Assembly (NCBI RefSeq): GCF_001552215.1
Contig: NZ_BCQT01000009.1
Location: 248,001 to 312,000 of the forward strand
Direction: 5' to 3'
Origin: Actinomadura macra NBRC 14102
Lineage (GTDB): Bacteria; Actinomycetota; Actinomycetes; Streptosporangiales; Streptosporangiaceae
Length of the DNA: 64,000 bases
In this document: in pieces, positions 43,178-52,220 of the stretch
How positions within the stretch are numbered: position 1 is the first letter of the stretch
Layout: each line of letters opens with the position of its first letter
Translations under genes and position numbers: made by a program
Notes under the pieces: generated by a model
Told to the model about the DNA's origin: nothing
Seen by the model: only the letters and a program-made list of their open reading frames with translations
The model's database searches: none

Positions 43178-44461
43178 TCACCCCCTTCCGCCCACGAGGT
43201 CGAACACGCGCTTGACCTTCCCTGTACCGGCCACACCGGTCTTCTCGACGATGTCCGCATCGTCCATGAATTCCACGAGGAACCGCACGTTGAGCGTCCG
43301 CTGCAGTGTGGTGGCGAGCCCGTCGCCGGCCGAAGATGCGACCGCGGTGGGGAGCTTGACCGCGAGTACCGAACCCCGCTCGGGATGCTCGCGGTGCTCA
43401 AGGAAGAAGTCGACGGGAGCCCCCAGGTTGGCCGTCAGGACGTCCTCGACCGAAGAAGCCCAGATCGTCTGCCCGTGGAACCGTACGGCCTCGTCGACCC
43501 GGCCCTGGATTGGGAGGATGCGCACCGAGGTACCGCCGCAGGGGCAGGGTTCCCGGGTGAGGGCGGCGCGGTCCCCGGTGCGGAACCGGATCCGCGGGGT
43601 GGAGGGCCGCAGCCAGGAGGTGACCACCAGCTCGCCGTACTCGCCGTCGGTGACCGGCCGCTGATGTTCGTCGAGGATCTCGGCGATGACGCCGGGGGTG
43701 ACGTGCATGCCGAGCGCGCCGTCGCGGGCGCTGCTGGCCTCGCATTCGGCCGAGACCCAGCTCAGGTCGGTCGAGGCGAAGTGCATGACGACCCGCGCGT
43801 CCCATGCCTCCTGGAGGTAGCGGCGGCTTTCGGCGCTCATGGCCTCGCCGCTGGTCAGGAAGAGACGGACGCTGGAGGTACGCGTGTCAAAGCCGAGCTC
43901 GCGTGCCTTGCGGGTCAGGTAGACCATGTACGACCCCGCTCCGTGGAGGACGGTCGCGCCGACGGTATGGATCACGTCAAGGAGCTTCTCGGCCGGGGTG
44001 ACCTTGCCGCTGCTGAGCGGCAGGATGGTCGCGCCCACCGACTGGACGGCCTGGACGCACGACCACGCGCCGCGGGGGAGGCCGAAGGTCAGCGTGATGG
44101 CGCAGATGTCGTCGGGGCGGACGCCCATCAGTTCCATGTGCTCGCGGTAAACGTTCTCCATGTGCGGGAGGTCCGTGCGAGGTACGGGGAAGATGCGCGG
44201 TTTTCCGGTCGTGCCGGTGCTGGAGTGGATGTACGCCAGGTCCGCCAGGGCCTCCTCGACGTAGAGGTCACCGAAGGGGGGCTGCGCCGCGATGGCGGCT
44301 CGTAGTTCCTCAACGGCCCAGGTTGGCCACTCCTGAAGGGCGGGCACCGCGGTGGGGATGAATCCGACGGCTTCGGTCCACAGGCGTGTGTAGAACGGTA
44401 CTTGGTGCAGGGCCGTCGTCAGGGCGGCGTGCAAGTCCTGCGGCTGCTTCGGCTGTGCCAT
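43178..44461 (-). CDS. Phenylacetate-CoA ligase-like AMP-binding enzyme
   Basis: The 427-residue adenylate-forming enzyme is of PaaK type. It contains the N-terminal VPFYTRLW, the phosphate-binding SSTGTTGKPR near residue 80, VRLFLTSGEAMS, and PRIRFRTGDRA. A PCPCGG-like stretch is followed by ILPIQGRVDEA, and the C-terminal small domain ends with GVAGTGKVKRV (catalytic lysine region). It activates an aromatic acid as its CoA thioester. It is the last gene of the long minus-strand island operon, 77 bp after the amidase gene. A hotdog thioesterase earlier in the operon fits CoA-ester intermediates. Confidence 0.9.
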   Translation of the reverse strand: MAQPKQPQDLHAALTTALHQVPFYTRLWTEAVGFIPTAVPALQEWPTWAVEELRAAIAAQPPFGDLYVEEALADLAYIHSSTGTTGKPRIFPVPRTDLPHMENVYREHMELMGVRPDDICAITLTFGLPRGAWSCVQAVQSVGATILPLSSGKVTPAEKLLDVIHTVGATVLHGAGSYMVYLTRKARELGFDTRTSSVRLFLTSGEAMSAESRRYLQEAWDARVVMHFASTDLSWVSAECEASSARDGALGMHVTPGVIAEILDEHQRPVTDGEYGELVVTSWLRPSTPRIRFRTGDRAALTREPCPCGGTSVRILPIQGRVDEAVRFHGQTIWASSVEDVLTANLGAPVDFFLEHREHPERGSVLAVKLPTAVASSAGDGLATTLQRTLNVRFLVEFMDDADIVEKTGVAGTGKVKRVFDLVGGRG

Positions 44462-44538
44462 GGGCCGTCTCCTTGTGCTCGGTCGCTAATGTCCTGGTGG
44501 GTTGCCGCGCGGCACCGCGTGTGACGTCGAGTGTCCGG

Positions 44539-45906
44539 TCAGAGCGACCGGGTGAGCTTTTCCGCCATGGCGAGGACTCCTGCGTCGTCACCGAACCGCC
44601 CGATGATCTGCATGGCTCGCGGCATGCCTGAGGCGTAGGTGCCGAAGGGGACGGAGACCGCGGGGAGCCCGGCGAGGTTGAGAAGCGCCAGCCGCGGAAA
44701 CTTCAGCGGTGTGTAGGTGTCGGTGAGGCGGGGAGCCTCGGGCGCCACCACCGAGAACGCGTAGTCGTAGGTGGTGAGTGCCTGTTTCAGCGCGAGGCCG
44801 CGCATGCGCTCCTCACCGGTCGCGCACAGATACTCCGTGGCTGTCTGGGTTCGCCCGGTCTCGTAGATTGGGCGAACGTAGTCGGTGAGTTCCCCCGCGG
44901 CATCGAAGAAGTCCGCCGAGAGCCTCATCGCGGCCGCGACATGCTCACCGGCGTACGGCCAGACCCGTGCGGCGACCGGCGGGGGCACGAGGTCGTCCCA
45001 CTGGAGCCGGTCGAGGTCTCCGAAGACATGCTGCACGAAGGCCGTCAGCTCATGCGCCAGGGCGGACTCCTCCGCCGCCGCCGGCGGCCTCGCTTCACCG
45101 ATGTGGCAGACCCGCAGGCCGCGCGTACCGCTCGCGAGGGCGCTGTCGAACTCCTCGTCGACCAGCGCGCCGAATCCGCTGGCGGGATCACGCCAGTCGG
45201 GGCCGCTGAGGGCTCTCGTCAGCTCCCAGGCGTCGCGGACGTCGCGGGTGATCGGCCCGGTGTGCGAGCGGGTCGGTGCGGCCTTCCAGTCCTGCACCCA
45301 TGGGATGCGCTGATGGGACGGCTTGAAACCGACCAAGCCCTGGTAGGCGGCAGGGATCCGGATCGAGCCGGCGGAATCGGTGCCGAGGGCGGCGGCACTC
45401 ATGCCGGCGGCCACCGAGGCGGCGGCTCCGCCACTGGACCCACCGCAGGTCCGGTCGGGGTCGAGCGGGTTCCGGCCCGGGCCGGTGAGCCGGTTGCGCA
45501 CCTCCGTGGCGAGGGCGAACTCGGAGGTGTTGGTCTTGCCGATGATGATCGCCCCATGCTGCCTCAGGCGCTGGGCGATCACGCTGTCGGGTCGCCGGTT
45601 GTGCCTGAACACCGCCGACCCGTAGGTGGTGGGCATCCCGGTCACCTCGATGGTGTCCTTCACCGAGATCGGCAGCCCGAGCAGGGTCGGATGGGGACCG
45701 GCGGTGCGCCACGCCCTCGTGGCCGCCTCGGCGTCGGCCCGCGCCCGGTCGCGATCGACCGCCAGAAAGGCACAGATCGTCTCGTCCTGTGCGTCGATGC
45801 GTTGCAGGGCCCGTTCGACCGCCGCCTGGGGAGTGTCCTCACCCGTGCGGAAACGCTCCCGTAGCTGTAGCAGTGTGGGTTCGATCGTTGGCTGGGCACC
45901 ACTCAT
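44539..45906 (-). CDS. Amidase (amidase signature family)
   Basis: The protein has 455 residues with the Ser-cisSer-Lys triad region: SVKDTIEV (Lys near residue 83), CGGSSGGAAASVAAG (cis-Ser), and GTDSAGSIRIPAA (nucleophile Ser), followed by GLVGFKPS. Amidase-signature enzymes hydrolyse amides, including aryl amides and indole-acetamide-type compounds. In this operon it may release an aromatic or aliphatic acid from an amide substrate before CoA activation by the adjacent ligase. The ATG at 45906 shares a base with the IclR stop. Confidence 0.92.
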   Translation of the reverse strand: MSGAQPTIEPTLLQLRERFRTGEDTPQAAVERALQRIDAQDETICAFLAVDRDRARADAEAATRAWRTAGPHPTLLGLPISVKDTIEVTGMPTTYGSAVFRHNRRPDSVIAQRLRQHGAIIIGKTNTSEFALATEVRNRLTGPGRNPLDPDRTCGGSSGGAAASVAAGMSAAALGTDSAGSIRIPAAYQGLVGFKPSHQRIPWVQDWKAAPTRSHTGPITRDVRDAWELTRALSGPDWRDPASGFGALVDEEFDSALASGTRGLRVCHIGEARPPAAAEESALAHELTAFVQHVFGDLDRLQWDDLVPPPVAARVWPYAGEHVAAAMRLSADFFDAAGELTDYVRPIYETGRTQTATEYLCATGEERMRGLALKQALTTYDYAFSVVAPEAPRLTDTYTPLKFPRLALLNLAGLPAVSVPFGTYASGMPRAMQIIGRFGDDAGVLAMAEKLTRSL

Positions 45907-46787
45907 CAGGCCGTACTCCCACGTCGAGGTGCCGCTCCACGTGCACCAGCGGCGCGCTCGGCGAACAGCAGCGAAGTGATGTGTTTGCTCGCCAGCACCA
46001 CCTCGCGGGCGATCACGTCGTGGCGGCCCCGCAGGGACGTGGTCTTGCCGGAAAGACCAATGGCCATGACCGGTGACCCCACACCGTCGTGCACGGGCGC
46101 TGCGACGGAGGTGGTGCCGCGCTGGAGTTCATCGACGGTAACGCAGTAGCCCTGTCGGCGGACGTCCTCCAAGCGGGCGCGGATCTCCTCGAACGAGCGC
46201 GGCGCGTTGGGCCCGCAACTGTCATAGGTCGCGTCCTTCAGGAGTGCCTCGACGGTCTCGTCGGCGAGGCCTGCTATCAGAGCGCGTCCGGAGGCCGTGC
46301 AGTAGATCGGGACGACCCCTCCCGGGGGCACTCCCCCGGCCCATTCGTTGACGATGATCTGTCCGCTTTTAGGGCGCGACGTATAGAGCGTGAGCACCTC
46401 GTGCCCGGACTGGGCCGCTATCCAGCACGTCTGTTCCGTGCGCACGGCTAGCGTGCGGACGATCGGGCCGGCGATGGAGACCATCTGCCGACCGCTGACG
46501 CGTACAGAGAAGGCATACACGAGCCAGCCCAGTGAATACCGTTGCGTCTCCGCGTTCCGGGTCACCATCCCGTATTCGCCGAGTACCTTCAGCACTCGCG
46601 ACGCCTGGCTCTTGTCGCAGGGCAGAAGGTCGGCCAATTCGGTCACGCTGAGCGACTCCTTCAGCGACAGATGCCACAGGGCGGCGATACCGCGGCGCAG
46701 CGTGTTCTGGTCGGTCGGAACGGCGGCGGTGAGGAGGCGCGAGAGGCCGAGTCGCGCCCCCTGGTGGGCCGGGTCGTGGCCGGTCAT
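45906..46787 (-). CDS. IclR-family transcriptional regulator
   Basis: The protein has 293 residues from ATG 46787, which overlaps the LLM oxidoreductase stop by four bases. The N-terminal HTH (SLSVTELADLLPCDKSQASRVLKVL, in part) is followed by the IclR effector domain with PIYCTASGRALIAGL, GYCVTVDELQRGTTSVAAPV, and AIGLSG. IclR regulators commonly control aromatic catabolic operons in response to a pathway intermediate. It is encoded inside the operon it may regulate, unlike the more usual divergent arrangement. Confidence 0.93.
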   Translation of the reverse strand: MTGHDPAHQGARLGLSRLLTAAVPTDQNTLRRGIAALWHLSLKESLSVTELADLLPCDKSQASRVLKVLGEYGMVTRNAETQRYSLGWLVYAFSVRVSGRQMVSIAGPIVRTLAVRTEQTCWIAAQSGHEVLTLYTSRPKSGQIIVNEWAGGVPPGGVVPIYCTASGRALIAGLADETVEALLKDATYDSCGPNAPRSFEEIRARLEDVRRQGYCVTVDELQRGTTSVAAPVHDGVGSPVMAIGLSGKTTSLRGRHDVIAREVVLASKHITSLLFAERAAGARGAAPRRGSTA

Positions 46788-47851
46788 CGCCGTTCGGGCC
46801 ATTCGGCGATGACCGGGACGACTTCCTTCCCGAGCAACTGGAGGCATTCAAGGTGCTGCTCGTGGGTCGCGCCGTCGAAGAGGACGTCGACCTCATCGAT
46901 ACCGAGCTCGTACATCCGCCGTGCCGAGGCGATGCAGTCCTCGGGACTGCCGAACATACTCGGGCTCTCGTTAATGATCATGTCGAGGTCGTTCTTGAAC
47001 GCCTTGGCCCGCTCGAAGGACACCGACGACCCCGTCTTGCGCACCATCTTCTCGTACATCTCGACCGTGCGGTTGACGTAGCCGACCACGTAGTCGCCGG
47101 CCCGGCGTCTGGCCTCGGCCATCGACTCCGCGCAGTGCCCGTTGACCACGATCGCCACCCGGTCGAGCGGCTTGAGGCCGGGCAGCGACCTCGCTCCGGC
47201 CGCCGCCTCGAATGCCTCGCGGTACCGGGCGACGCGCCGCTCGGCCTGATCCCAGTAGATGCCGTTGCCGCCGGTCAGGAGCGCCAGGCCAAGCCTGCCA
47301 CCGGTCGCATGGGATCCCGGGCTGGTCGCCGCCCAGTAGATCGCCGGGTGCGGCTGGTTGACGGGCTTGGGCACGACGCTGACGGGGGCGATCTCGTGGA
47401 ACCTGCCGCGGTGGGTCAGGATCGGCCGCGTCCAGGCCCCGAGGATGATCTCAAGGTCCTCCAGGGTCCGGGGCTCGGTCTCCGGCACCGGGATGCCGAA
47501 CGCCTCGGCGGTGAGCGGGGTGTTCCCGCGCCCGATGCCGAACTCCATGCGGCCGTTGGCCAGGACGTCGATCGCCGCCCAGCGCTCCGCCACGTTGAGC
47601 GGGTGGTGCAGCGGCGTGATCACCACGCCCGGACGGATGATGATCCGCGAGGTCTCCATTGCGATCGCCGTCATGATCACATCGATCGGACCGGTGACGT
47701 TCGTCGGGAACTTGAAGTGCTGCTCGGAGATGCTGAAGGAGTGCAGGCCGGCGTCGTCGGCGACGGCCGCCTCCTTCACGATCTCTTGGATCCGGTGGGC
47801 CGGGTCACCGTGCTTGCCCACGAAGCCTTGGGTGGAGACACCAAGCTTCAC
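46784..47851 (-). CDS. LLM-class flavin-dependent oxidoreductase
   Basis: This is a 355-residue bacterial-luciferase-like TIM-barrel protein: VSTQGFVGK at the start, SISEQHFKFP, RIIIRPGVVITPLHHPLNVAERWA (in part), LANGRMEFGIGRG, and a C-terminal SPEDCIASARRMYELGIDEV. Members use reduced FMN delivered by a reductase; the GlcG-flavin reductase fusion at 58464 could be that partner. A monooxygenation or ring-opening step is likely. Start ATG overlaps the thioesterase stop (ATGA). Confidence 0.92.
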   Translation of the reverse strand: MKLGVSTQGFVGKHGDPAHRIQEIVKEAAVADDAGLHSFSISEQHFKFPTNVTGPIDVIMTAIAMETSRIIIRPGVVITPLHHPLNVAERWAAIDVLANGRMEFGIGRGNTPLTAEAFGIPVPETEPRTLEDLEIILGAWTRPILTHRGRFHEIAPVSVVPKPVNQPHPAIYWAATSPGSHATGGRLGLALLTGGNGIYWDQAERRVARYREAFEAAAGARSLPGLKPLDRVAIVVNGHCAESMAEARRRAGDYVVGYVNRTVEMYEKMVRKTGSSVSFERAKAFKNDLDMIINESPSMFGSPEDCIASARRMYELGIDEVDVLFDGATHEQHLECLQLLGKEVVPVIAEWPERR

Positions 47852-48333
47852 GACGGGTCCTCCTTCGTCCGGTCAGCGGTCAGCCCGTGCCGCGCGGCCT
47901 CGGACCGCAGGTCGCGCAGCCATTGCTCGGCGATCGGCTTGGAGCCGTCGCGGCTCACCGCGACGCCGGTCAGCCCGACCGTGACGTGCACCTCGCCCCC
48001 GGGCTTCGCGATCTGGGTGGTCGTGGTGAACGAGCGGTTGCCGACCGCCGTGACGAACGTGCGGACGACGAGGAGGTCACCCAGGCTGAGCCTGCGGTGG
48101 TGATCGATCACCTGGCGGACCATCGGGTAGTGCACGTTGGCCTGGCCGAGTTCCTCGACCGGATGCCCCGCGGCGCGGAAGAGGTTCTCCAGGCCGACCT
48201 GCGCCCATTGAATGGGATGACCGATGTAGACGACGCCTGCGGCGTCGGTGTGGTGCATCGAGACGCGGCTCGCGTACTCGTCCATGTAGAGCAGCGCGGA
48301 GACGGCGGCGGAGTCGACTTCAGAGAGCGTCAT
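47848..48333 (-). CDS. Hotdog-fold acyl-CoA thioesterase
   Basis: The 161-residue hotdog protein has the 4-hydroxybenzoyl-CoA-thioesterase-type motif SMHHTDAAGVVYIGHPIQW (catalytic Asp in the TDAAG segment) and the helix LENLFRAAGHPVEEL. The strand pattern that follows (LVVRTFVTAVGNRSFTTTTQI, in part) fits the family. It likely hydrolyses an aromatic acyl-CoA formed with the help of the PaaK-like ligase. Its 5' end overlaps the small upstream ORF by 14 bp and its 3' end overlaps the LLM gene by four. Confidence 0.9.
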   Translation of the reverse strand: MTLSEVDSAAVSALLYMDEYASRVSMHHTDAAGVVYIGHPIQWAQVGLENLFRAAGHPVEELGQANVHYPMVRQVIDHHRRLSLGDLLVVRTFVTAVGNRSFTTTTQIAKPGGEVHVTVGLTGVAVSRDGSKPIAEQWLRDLRSEAARHGLTADRTKEDPS

Positions 48334-48550
48334 TGTTCGAAGTCCAGTCCATGGGTGCGAAGTCTTCTTTCCTGATCACTTCGCTGCCCGGGTCGGGCAA
48401 CGGCGGGTTGTGTCCGGGGGAGATACCGACCGTCGGACTGTGTCGACGAAAGACGATCTCGCCTGTTTCGTCGTTGCGGTACATGGCGGTTCCCCAGACG
48501 GCTTCGTCCTGGATTCGCGCCTTGCCGGTACGGAAGGTTGCATGCCACAT
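48320..48550 (-). CDS. Small hypothetical protein in the catabolic operon
   Basis: The frame gives 76 residues from ATG 48550 or 54 residues from ATG 48484, the latter with GGGGA upstream. The product is hydrophilic (YRNDETGEIVFRRHSPTVG, PGHNPPLPDPGSEVIRK) with no recognised domain, but its composition is not that of a shadow ORF. It lies between the extradiol dioxygenase and thioesterase genes and overlaps the latter by 14 bp, so translational coupling is likely. A small accessory subunit is possible. Confidence 0.55.
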   Translation of the reverse strand: MWHATFRTGKARIQDEAVWGTAMYRNDETGEIVFRRHSPTVGISPGHNPPLPDPGSEVIRKEDFAPMDWTSNNDAL

Positions 48551-48657
48551 ACGCCGGTCACTTTCGAAGAATTGTCGGGGCCTTTCATTTGACTCTGCCG
48601 AATTCGCCAGGCACTGGCAATCCTGCTTGCGATATCTGCAACCGGGCGCCGTCGGGA

Positions 48658-49503
48658 CTATCCGGCGGCGACGGGCCGGTGCCCCCAACTGCTGAACGGC
48701 CGGCCGACCCGTCGCATGGCCCATTCTCGGTCGATGCGTATGCCGCCGAAGCCGATCTCCATATCCCAGCCGGAAGGGGTTCTGACGTAGAAGGAGACGA
48801 GATCGTCGATCGCGTGCCGGCCGAGCGTCTTGGTCACCAGGTCTCGTTTGGCGGCCTCATCCAGGCTGCGCCCGACCTGCTCCAGGTCGAGTGCCTGAAG
48901 GAGAATATGGTGTAGTTCCGGACGCTCCCACTGCATAAGGGCCGCGGAATGGTGGCGTGTATTGCATCGCAGGAACGAGAACGCCCCGGGCATAACGTCG
49001 GTGATATGGAAACCGAGGGCGCCGCAGAAGAAATCGACGGCCGCGGTCAGGTCGGTGACCCCGAGGGCCACATGGCCGAGGCCGAGGTCTCCGGTGACGA
49101 AGCCGACACCGGGGCGGCTGAAGGCCACCGGCGCCGGGGCGACCGAGGCACCGAGGCACAGTTCGTGCTGGAGGCCGTCGGGGTCCACGAAGCGCAGCAG
49201 GTCGATGACCTCGCGATCAGCGATCTCCGCCGCCGTGCCGCGCTCGACCGCGACACCGGCCTCCTCCAACGCGGCTCGGCATTCCGCCAGGTCCTCGGGC
49301 GTGGCGACCTCCCAGCCGATCCACGCCAGGGCATCGTTCCCGGCGGCGCGGATATCGAGCCGGTAGGACCGCTCGTCGAGCCGCAACTTCAGACGTGCGC
49401 CACTCCGGTCCGGCGCCAGGCCGAGAACGGCGGTCGCGAACTCCTCCCATGCGTCGAGGTCACGGGCGTGGACGGCCAGATAGGCAAGGGCCTTGACCCT
49501 CAT
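48658..49503 (-). CDS. Type I extradiol dioxygenase (two-domain VOC)
   Basis: This is a 281-residue two-domain extradiol ring-cleavage dioxygenase. The N-terminal VOC domain is non-catalytic. The C-terminal domain binds Fe(II) through H144 (LGHVALGV), a His in NTRHHSAAL (about 184-185) and E249 (SGWDMEIG), with the family tyrosine at 239 (FYVRTPSGW). It cleaves a catechol meta to the hydroxyls, and the product would go to the adjacent meta-cleavage hydrolase. Start ATG 49503 overlaps the hydrolase stop by four bases. The BphC/HsaC group is the closest by pattern. Confidence 0.92.
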   Translation of the reverse strand: MRVKALAYLAVHARDLDAWEEFATAVLGLAPDRSGARLKLRLDERSYRLDIRAAGNDALAWIGWEVATPEDLAECRAALEEAGVAVERGTAAEIADREVIDLLRFVDPDGLQHELCLGASVAPAPVAFSRPGVGFVTGDLGLGHVALGVTDLTAAVDFFCGALGFHITDVMPGAFSFLRCNTRHHSAALMQWERPELHHILLQALDLEQVGRSLDEAAKRDLVTKTLGRHAIDDLVSFYVRTPSGWDMEIGFGGIRIDREWAMRRVGRPFSSWGHRPVAAG

Positions 49504-50429
49504 GTGTCCTGCTCCTTCGCGGCGTTGCCCAGGGTTCCCCTGAGGAAGGCGATGACGATGCGATCGTGCTCCACCGGCTGCTCCCACTGGGGCCAGTGGG
49601 CGGCGTCGCCGATGAGTCGGAACTGCGCGCGCGGGATGAGTTCGGCGATCCTGTGCCCGGTGTCCGGACCGTGACCGGGGTTGTGCTCGGTCCAGAGCAC
49701 CAGGGTCTCGGCGGCGACGTCCGCCAGACGGGCCTCGTCGATCTCGGCCCGCGTGCCGGAGCCGAATCCGAAGGAGTTGTCGGCGATCCGCAGTTGCGCT
49801 TCCCGCCCAGCGGGGTCGGTCATCATGAAGTAGCGCAGCTCGACCAGTTCGTCGGTGACGGACGCCGGATCGGAGACCAGCCATTCAAGGCGGCGCCGCA
49901 CTTTCTCCTTCGACGGGTTCTGGAGGGCGTCCAGGCTGCGTGCGCGCAGCGCCTCACGGCCGCCGGCCACGTCCTCCCCGACGCTTCCGGGCTTCCAGCG
50001 GATTCCCGCCGTGGTATTGAGGATGATCTTGCCGACTCGGTCGGGGTGGTGGAGCGCGAGCCACAGGCAGATCCACCCGCCGAGGGACTCGCCCTCCATG
50101 TGAGCCCGCTCGATGCCTTCCGCGTCGAGGAGGTCGAGAATCTGGCGGGCGTAGGCCGGCACCATGTCGGGATCGAAGGCGGGCTTGCTCGAAAGCCCGT
50201 GCCACAGCAGGTCGATCGCCATCGCCCGGTGACCGGCGTCACCGAGACGTTTCACATTGCGGGCATAGGACTCCGCATGGCCTCCATTGCCGTGAACCAG
50301 GACCAGCGGATGGCCCTCACCGTTTTCGATCACACGGGTCCGGTACTGATTCCCCAGGAACTCGACCCGTGTCCCGAGTAGCGTCATCCACAGCGAGTCC
50401 GGAGGCATTTCCGTGACGTTCACCGTCAT
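49500..50429 (-). CDS. Meta-cleavage product hydrolase (alpha/beta hydrolase)
   Basis: The 309-residue alpha/beta hydrolase resembles BphD/HsaD-type C-C bond hydrolases: PLVLVHGNGGHAESY (oxyanion region), IDLLWHGLSSKP, the nucleophile elbow MEGESLGGW, and the C-terminal His in AAHWPQWEQP, a motif characteristic of meta-cleavage product hydrolases. It would hydrolyse the ring-fission product of the dioxygenase encoded next, giving a dienoate and an acid. It follows the reductase gene by 45 bp. Confidence 0.9.
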   Translation of the reverse strand: MTVNVTEMPPDSLWMTLLGTRVEFLGNQYRTRVIENGEGHPLVLVHGNGGHAESYARNVKRLGDAGHRAMAIDLLWHGLSSKPAFDPDMVPAYARQILDLLDAEGIERAHMEGESLGGWICLWLALHHPDRVGKIILNTTAGIRWKPGSVGEDVAGGREALRARSLDALQNPSKEKVRRRLEWLVSDPASVTDELVELRYFMMTDPAGREAQLRIADNSFGFGSGTRAEIDEARLADVAAETLVLWTEHNPGHGPDTGHRIAELIPRAQFRLIGDAAHWPQWEQPVEHDRIVIAFLRGTLGNAAKEQDT

Positions 50430-50474
50430 CGAGTGTCCCTTCCCTGCACGTTCACGGTCGTTGCGGTCTCACGT

Positions 50475-51443
50475 TCAAAGCTCGATGACCAGGCGCGGGC
50501 TTCTCGCTCGGGAGACGCAGATCATCATGGAATTCCCCGTGCGGCGTTCGTCGTCGCTGAGCACCAGGTCGCGGTGGTCGGGGATCCCTTCGAGGACCCT
50601 GACCTCGCAGGTCCCGCAGATGCCCTCACGGCAGGAGAACGGCGCCGCGACGTTCGCGTCCTCCAGCGCTTCGAGGATCGACCTGCCCGCCGGCACCTTC
50701 ACCTCCGCGCCGGAGGAATCGGCCACCACCACGAAGACATCCGTGCCGTCCCCGGCCGCGGTCTGGACGCCGCGGGCCGCGGGGTCTTCGGCGGTCCTCG
50801 GCGCGACGAAGCGCTCGTAGTGCAGGGCGCCTTCGGGCCACCCGGCACATCTGTCCTGCACGGACCGCAGCAGCGACTCGGGACCGCAGCAGTACACGGC
50901 CGTGTCGTCCGCCGGCCGCCCGAGCGCGGCGTCCAGGTCGATGAACGCGTCACGGTCGGCCGGAAACAGCCGGACCCGGCCGGTGTCGAGAGCGCAGAGC
51001 TCGTCCACGAAGGCCATGGCCGAGCGGGTGCGCCCGCCGTACCACAGGCGCCAGTCCAGATCCCGGCGAACAGCCTCGCGGACCATCGGCAGGATCGGCG
51101 TGATACCGATCCCGCCGGCCACGAACTCGACCCGTGCCGCCGGTGTGAAGGGGAAGCGGTTGCGCGGACCGCGAATGTCGAGCCGTGCGCCGACGCGCAG
51201 GTCCTCGTGGACGAAGCGGGAGCCGCCCCGGCTCCGCCGGTCGCGGAGGACGGCCACCCGGTAGCAGGTCGGGTCGTCCACACTTCCGCACAGGGAGTAG
51301 TGGCGCACAAGGCCCGTGGGGAGATGGGCCTCGACGTGGGCGCCCGGTTCCCAGGCCGGCAACTCCGACCCGCTCGGGTCGACAAGCGTCAGTGAGACGA
51401 CGCCGTCGGACTCCCAGCGGATCTGCTTGACCGTAAGGTGCAT
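50475..51443 (-). CDS. PDR/VanB-family ferredoxin reductase
   Basis: The protein has 322 residues. An N-terminal FAD/FMN-binding barrel (RHYSLCGSVDD) precedes an NAD-binding domain (VAGGIGITPILPMV, YCCGPESLL). A C-terminal plant-type [2Fe-2S] domain carries C-x4-C-x2-C (SCREGICGTC) and a fourth Cys in MMICVSRA. This one-protein electron-transfer chain serves Rieske oxygenases of the vanillate demethylase/phthalate dioxygenase type, and it should be the partner of the Rieske protein encoded at 56819-58033. Confidence 0.94.
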   Translation of the reverse strand: MHLTVKQIRWESDGVVSLTLVDPSGSELPAWEPGAHVEAHLPTGLVRHYSLCGSVDDPTCYRVAVLRDRRSRGGSRFVHEDLRVGARLDIRGPRNRFPFTPAARVEFVAGGIGITPILPMVREAVRRDLDWRLWYGGRTRSAMAFVDELCALDTGRVRLFPADRDAFIDLDAALGRPADDTAVYCCGPESLLRSVQDRCAGWPEGALHYERFVAPRTAEDPAARGVQTAAGDGTDVFVVVADSSGAEVKVPAGRSILEALEDANVAAPFSCREGICGTCEVRVLEGIPDHRDLVLSDDERRTGNSMMICVSRARSPRLVIEL

Positions 51444-51455
51444 GGTGGATCAGCC

Positions 51456-52157
51456 TCAGCCTGTCTCGGGATCCTTCTGCGGGATCAGGTCGCGCATCGC
51501 GCGGAAGACGTTCACGCGGTGCTCGTCGTAGGCCGCGACGGCCGCATCGATGTCGCGGCGTTCGATCGCCGCGAGAATGGCCTCGTGCTCAAGGCATGAG
51601 GAGTTCTGGTTCTGCTCTGCCGAATAGAGCAGCGGCCGGTAGGGCTCCATCGTGCTCCAGAGCATGCTGAGGTGGCGTAGCAGCAGTTTGGGGACTCCGC
51701 GTTCGAACATGACCTCGTGGTAGACCCGGTTGGCCGACACCACCCCCACGGGGTCCCGTCCCTGGAGCGCGCGACTGTTCTCGATCGCCTTGCGCATCCG
51801 TTCGATCTGGTCCGCGGTGATCACCGGGAGGACGCGCCGCAGCGCCTCGTTCTCCAGGAGGCTGCCGAGCACGACGATGGTGTCGAGGTCGTCGACGTCG
51901 AGCTCGGCCACGAAATAGCCCCTGCGCGGCCGATGGGTCAGTGTGCCGCGGCCCTCAAGCTTCCGGACGGCTTCGCGGACGGGAACATGGCTCACGCCCA
52001 CTTCTTCCGCGACCGCCTCCGGGATGATCTGCTCACCGGCGCGATAGCGGCCGGTGCGAAGGCCATAGAGCAGGTACTCCATCGCGACTTCCTGCGCGCT
52101 GGTCGGCCGTCCGGCCCAACCGCCGGCACTATCGGCAAAGGGCGTACTGCTAGCCAT
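51456..52157 (-). CDS. GntR-family (FCD) regulator of the island operon
   Basis: The protein has 233 residues. The HTH region (GEQIIPEAVAEEVGVSHVPVREAVRKLEG, in part) precedes an FCD effector domain (ALRRVLPVITADQIERM, RVYHEVMFERG, CLEHEAILAAIERRD). It lies inside the operon between the permease and reductase genes, with 63 bp upstream that could hold an internal promoter. The palindrome upstream of the Rieske gene (58069-58097) is a candidate operator. The ligand is probably an aromatic acid. Confidence 0.92.
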   Translation of the reverse strand: MASSTPFADSAGGWAGRPTSAQEVAMEYLLYGLRTGRYRAGEQIIPEAVAEEVGVSHVPVREAVRKLEGRGTLTHRPRRGYFVAELDVDDLDTIVVLGSLLENEALRRVLPVITADQIERMRKAIENSRALQGRDPVGVVSANRVYHEVMFERGVPKLLLRHLSMLWSTMEPYRPLLYSAEQNQNSSCLEHEAILAAIERRDIDAAVAAYDEHRVNVFRAMRDLIPQKDPETG

Positions 52158-52220
52158 GGAATCTGCCTTCCGATTCGACGTGAGAACCTGGGCGCATCAT
52201 CGCGGCCTCCTCGCGCGGTG

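Noticed and set aside
44885..45864. Plus-strand ORFs over the amidase gene
   Set aside because: They are shadows of the amidase reading frame with no family signature.
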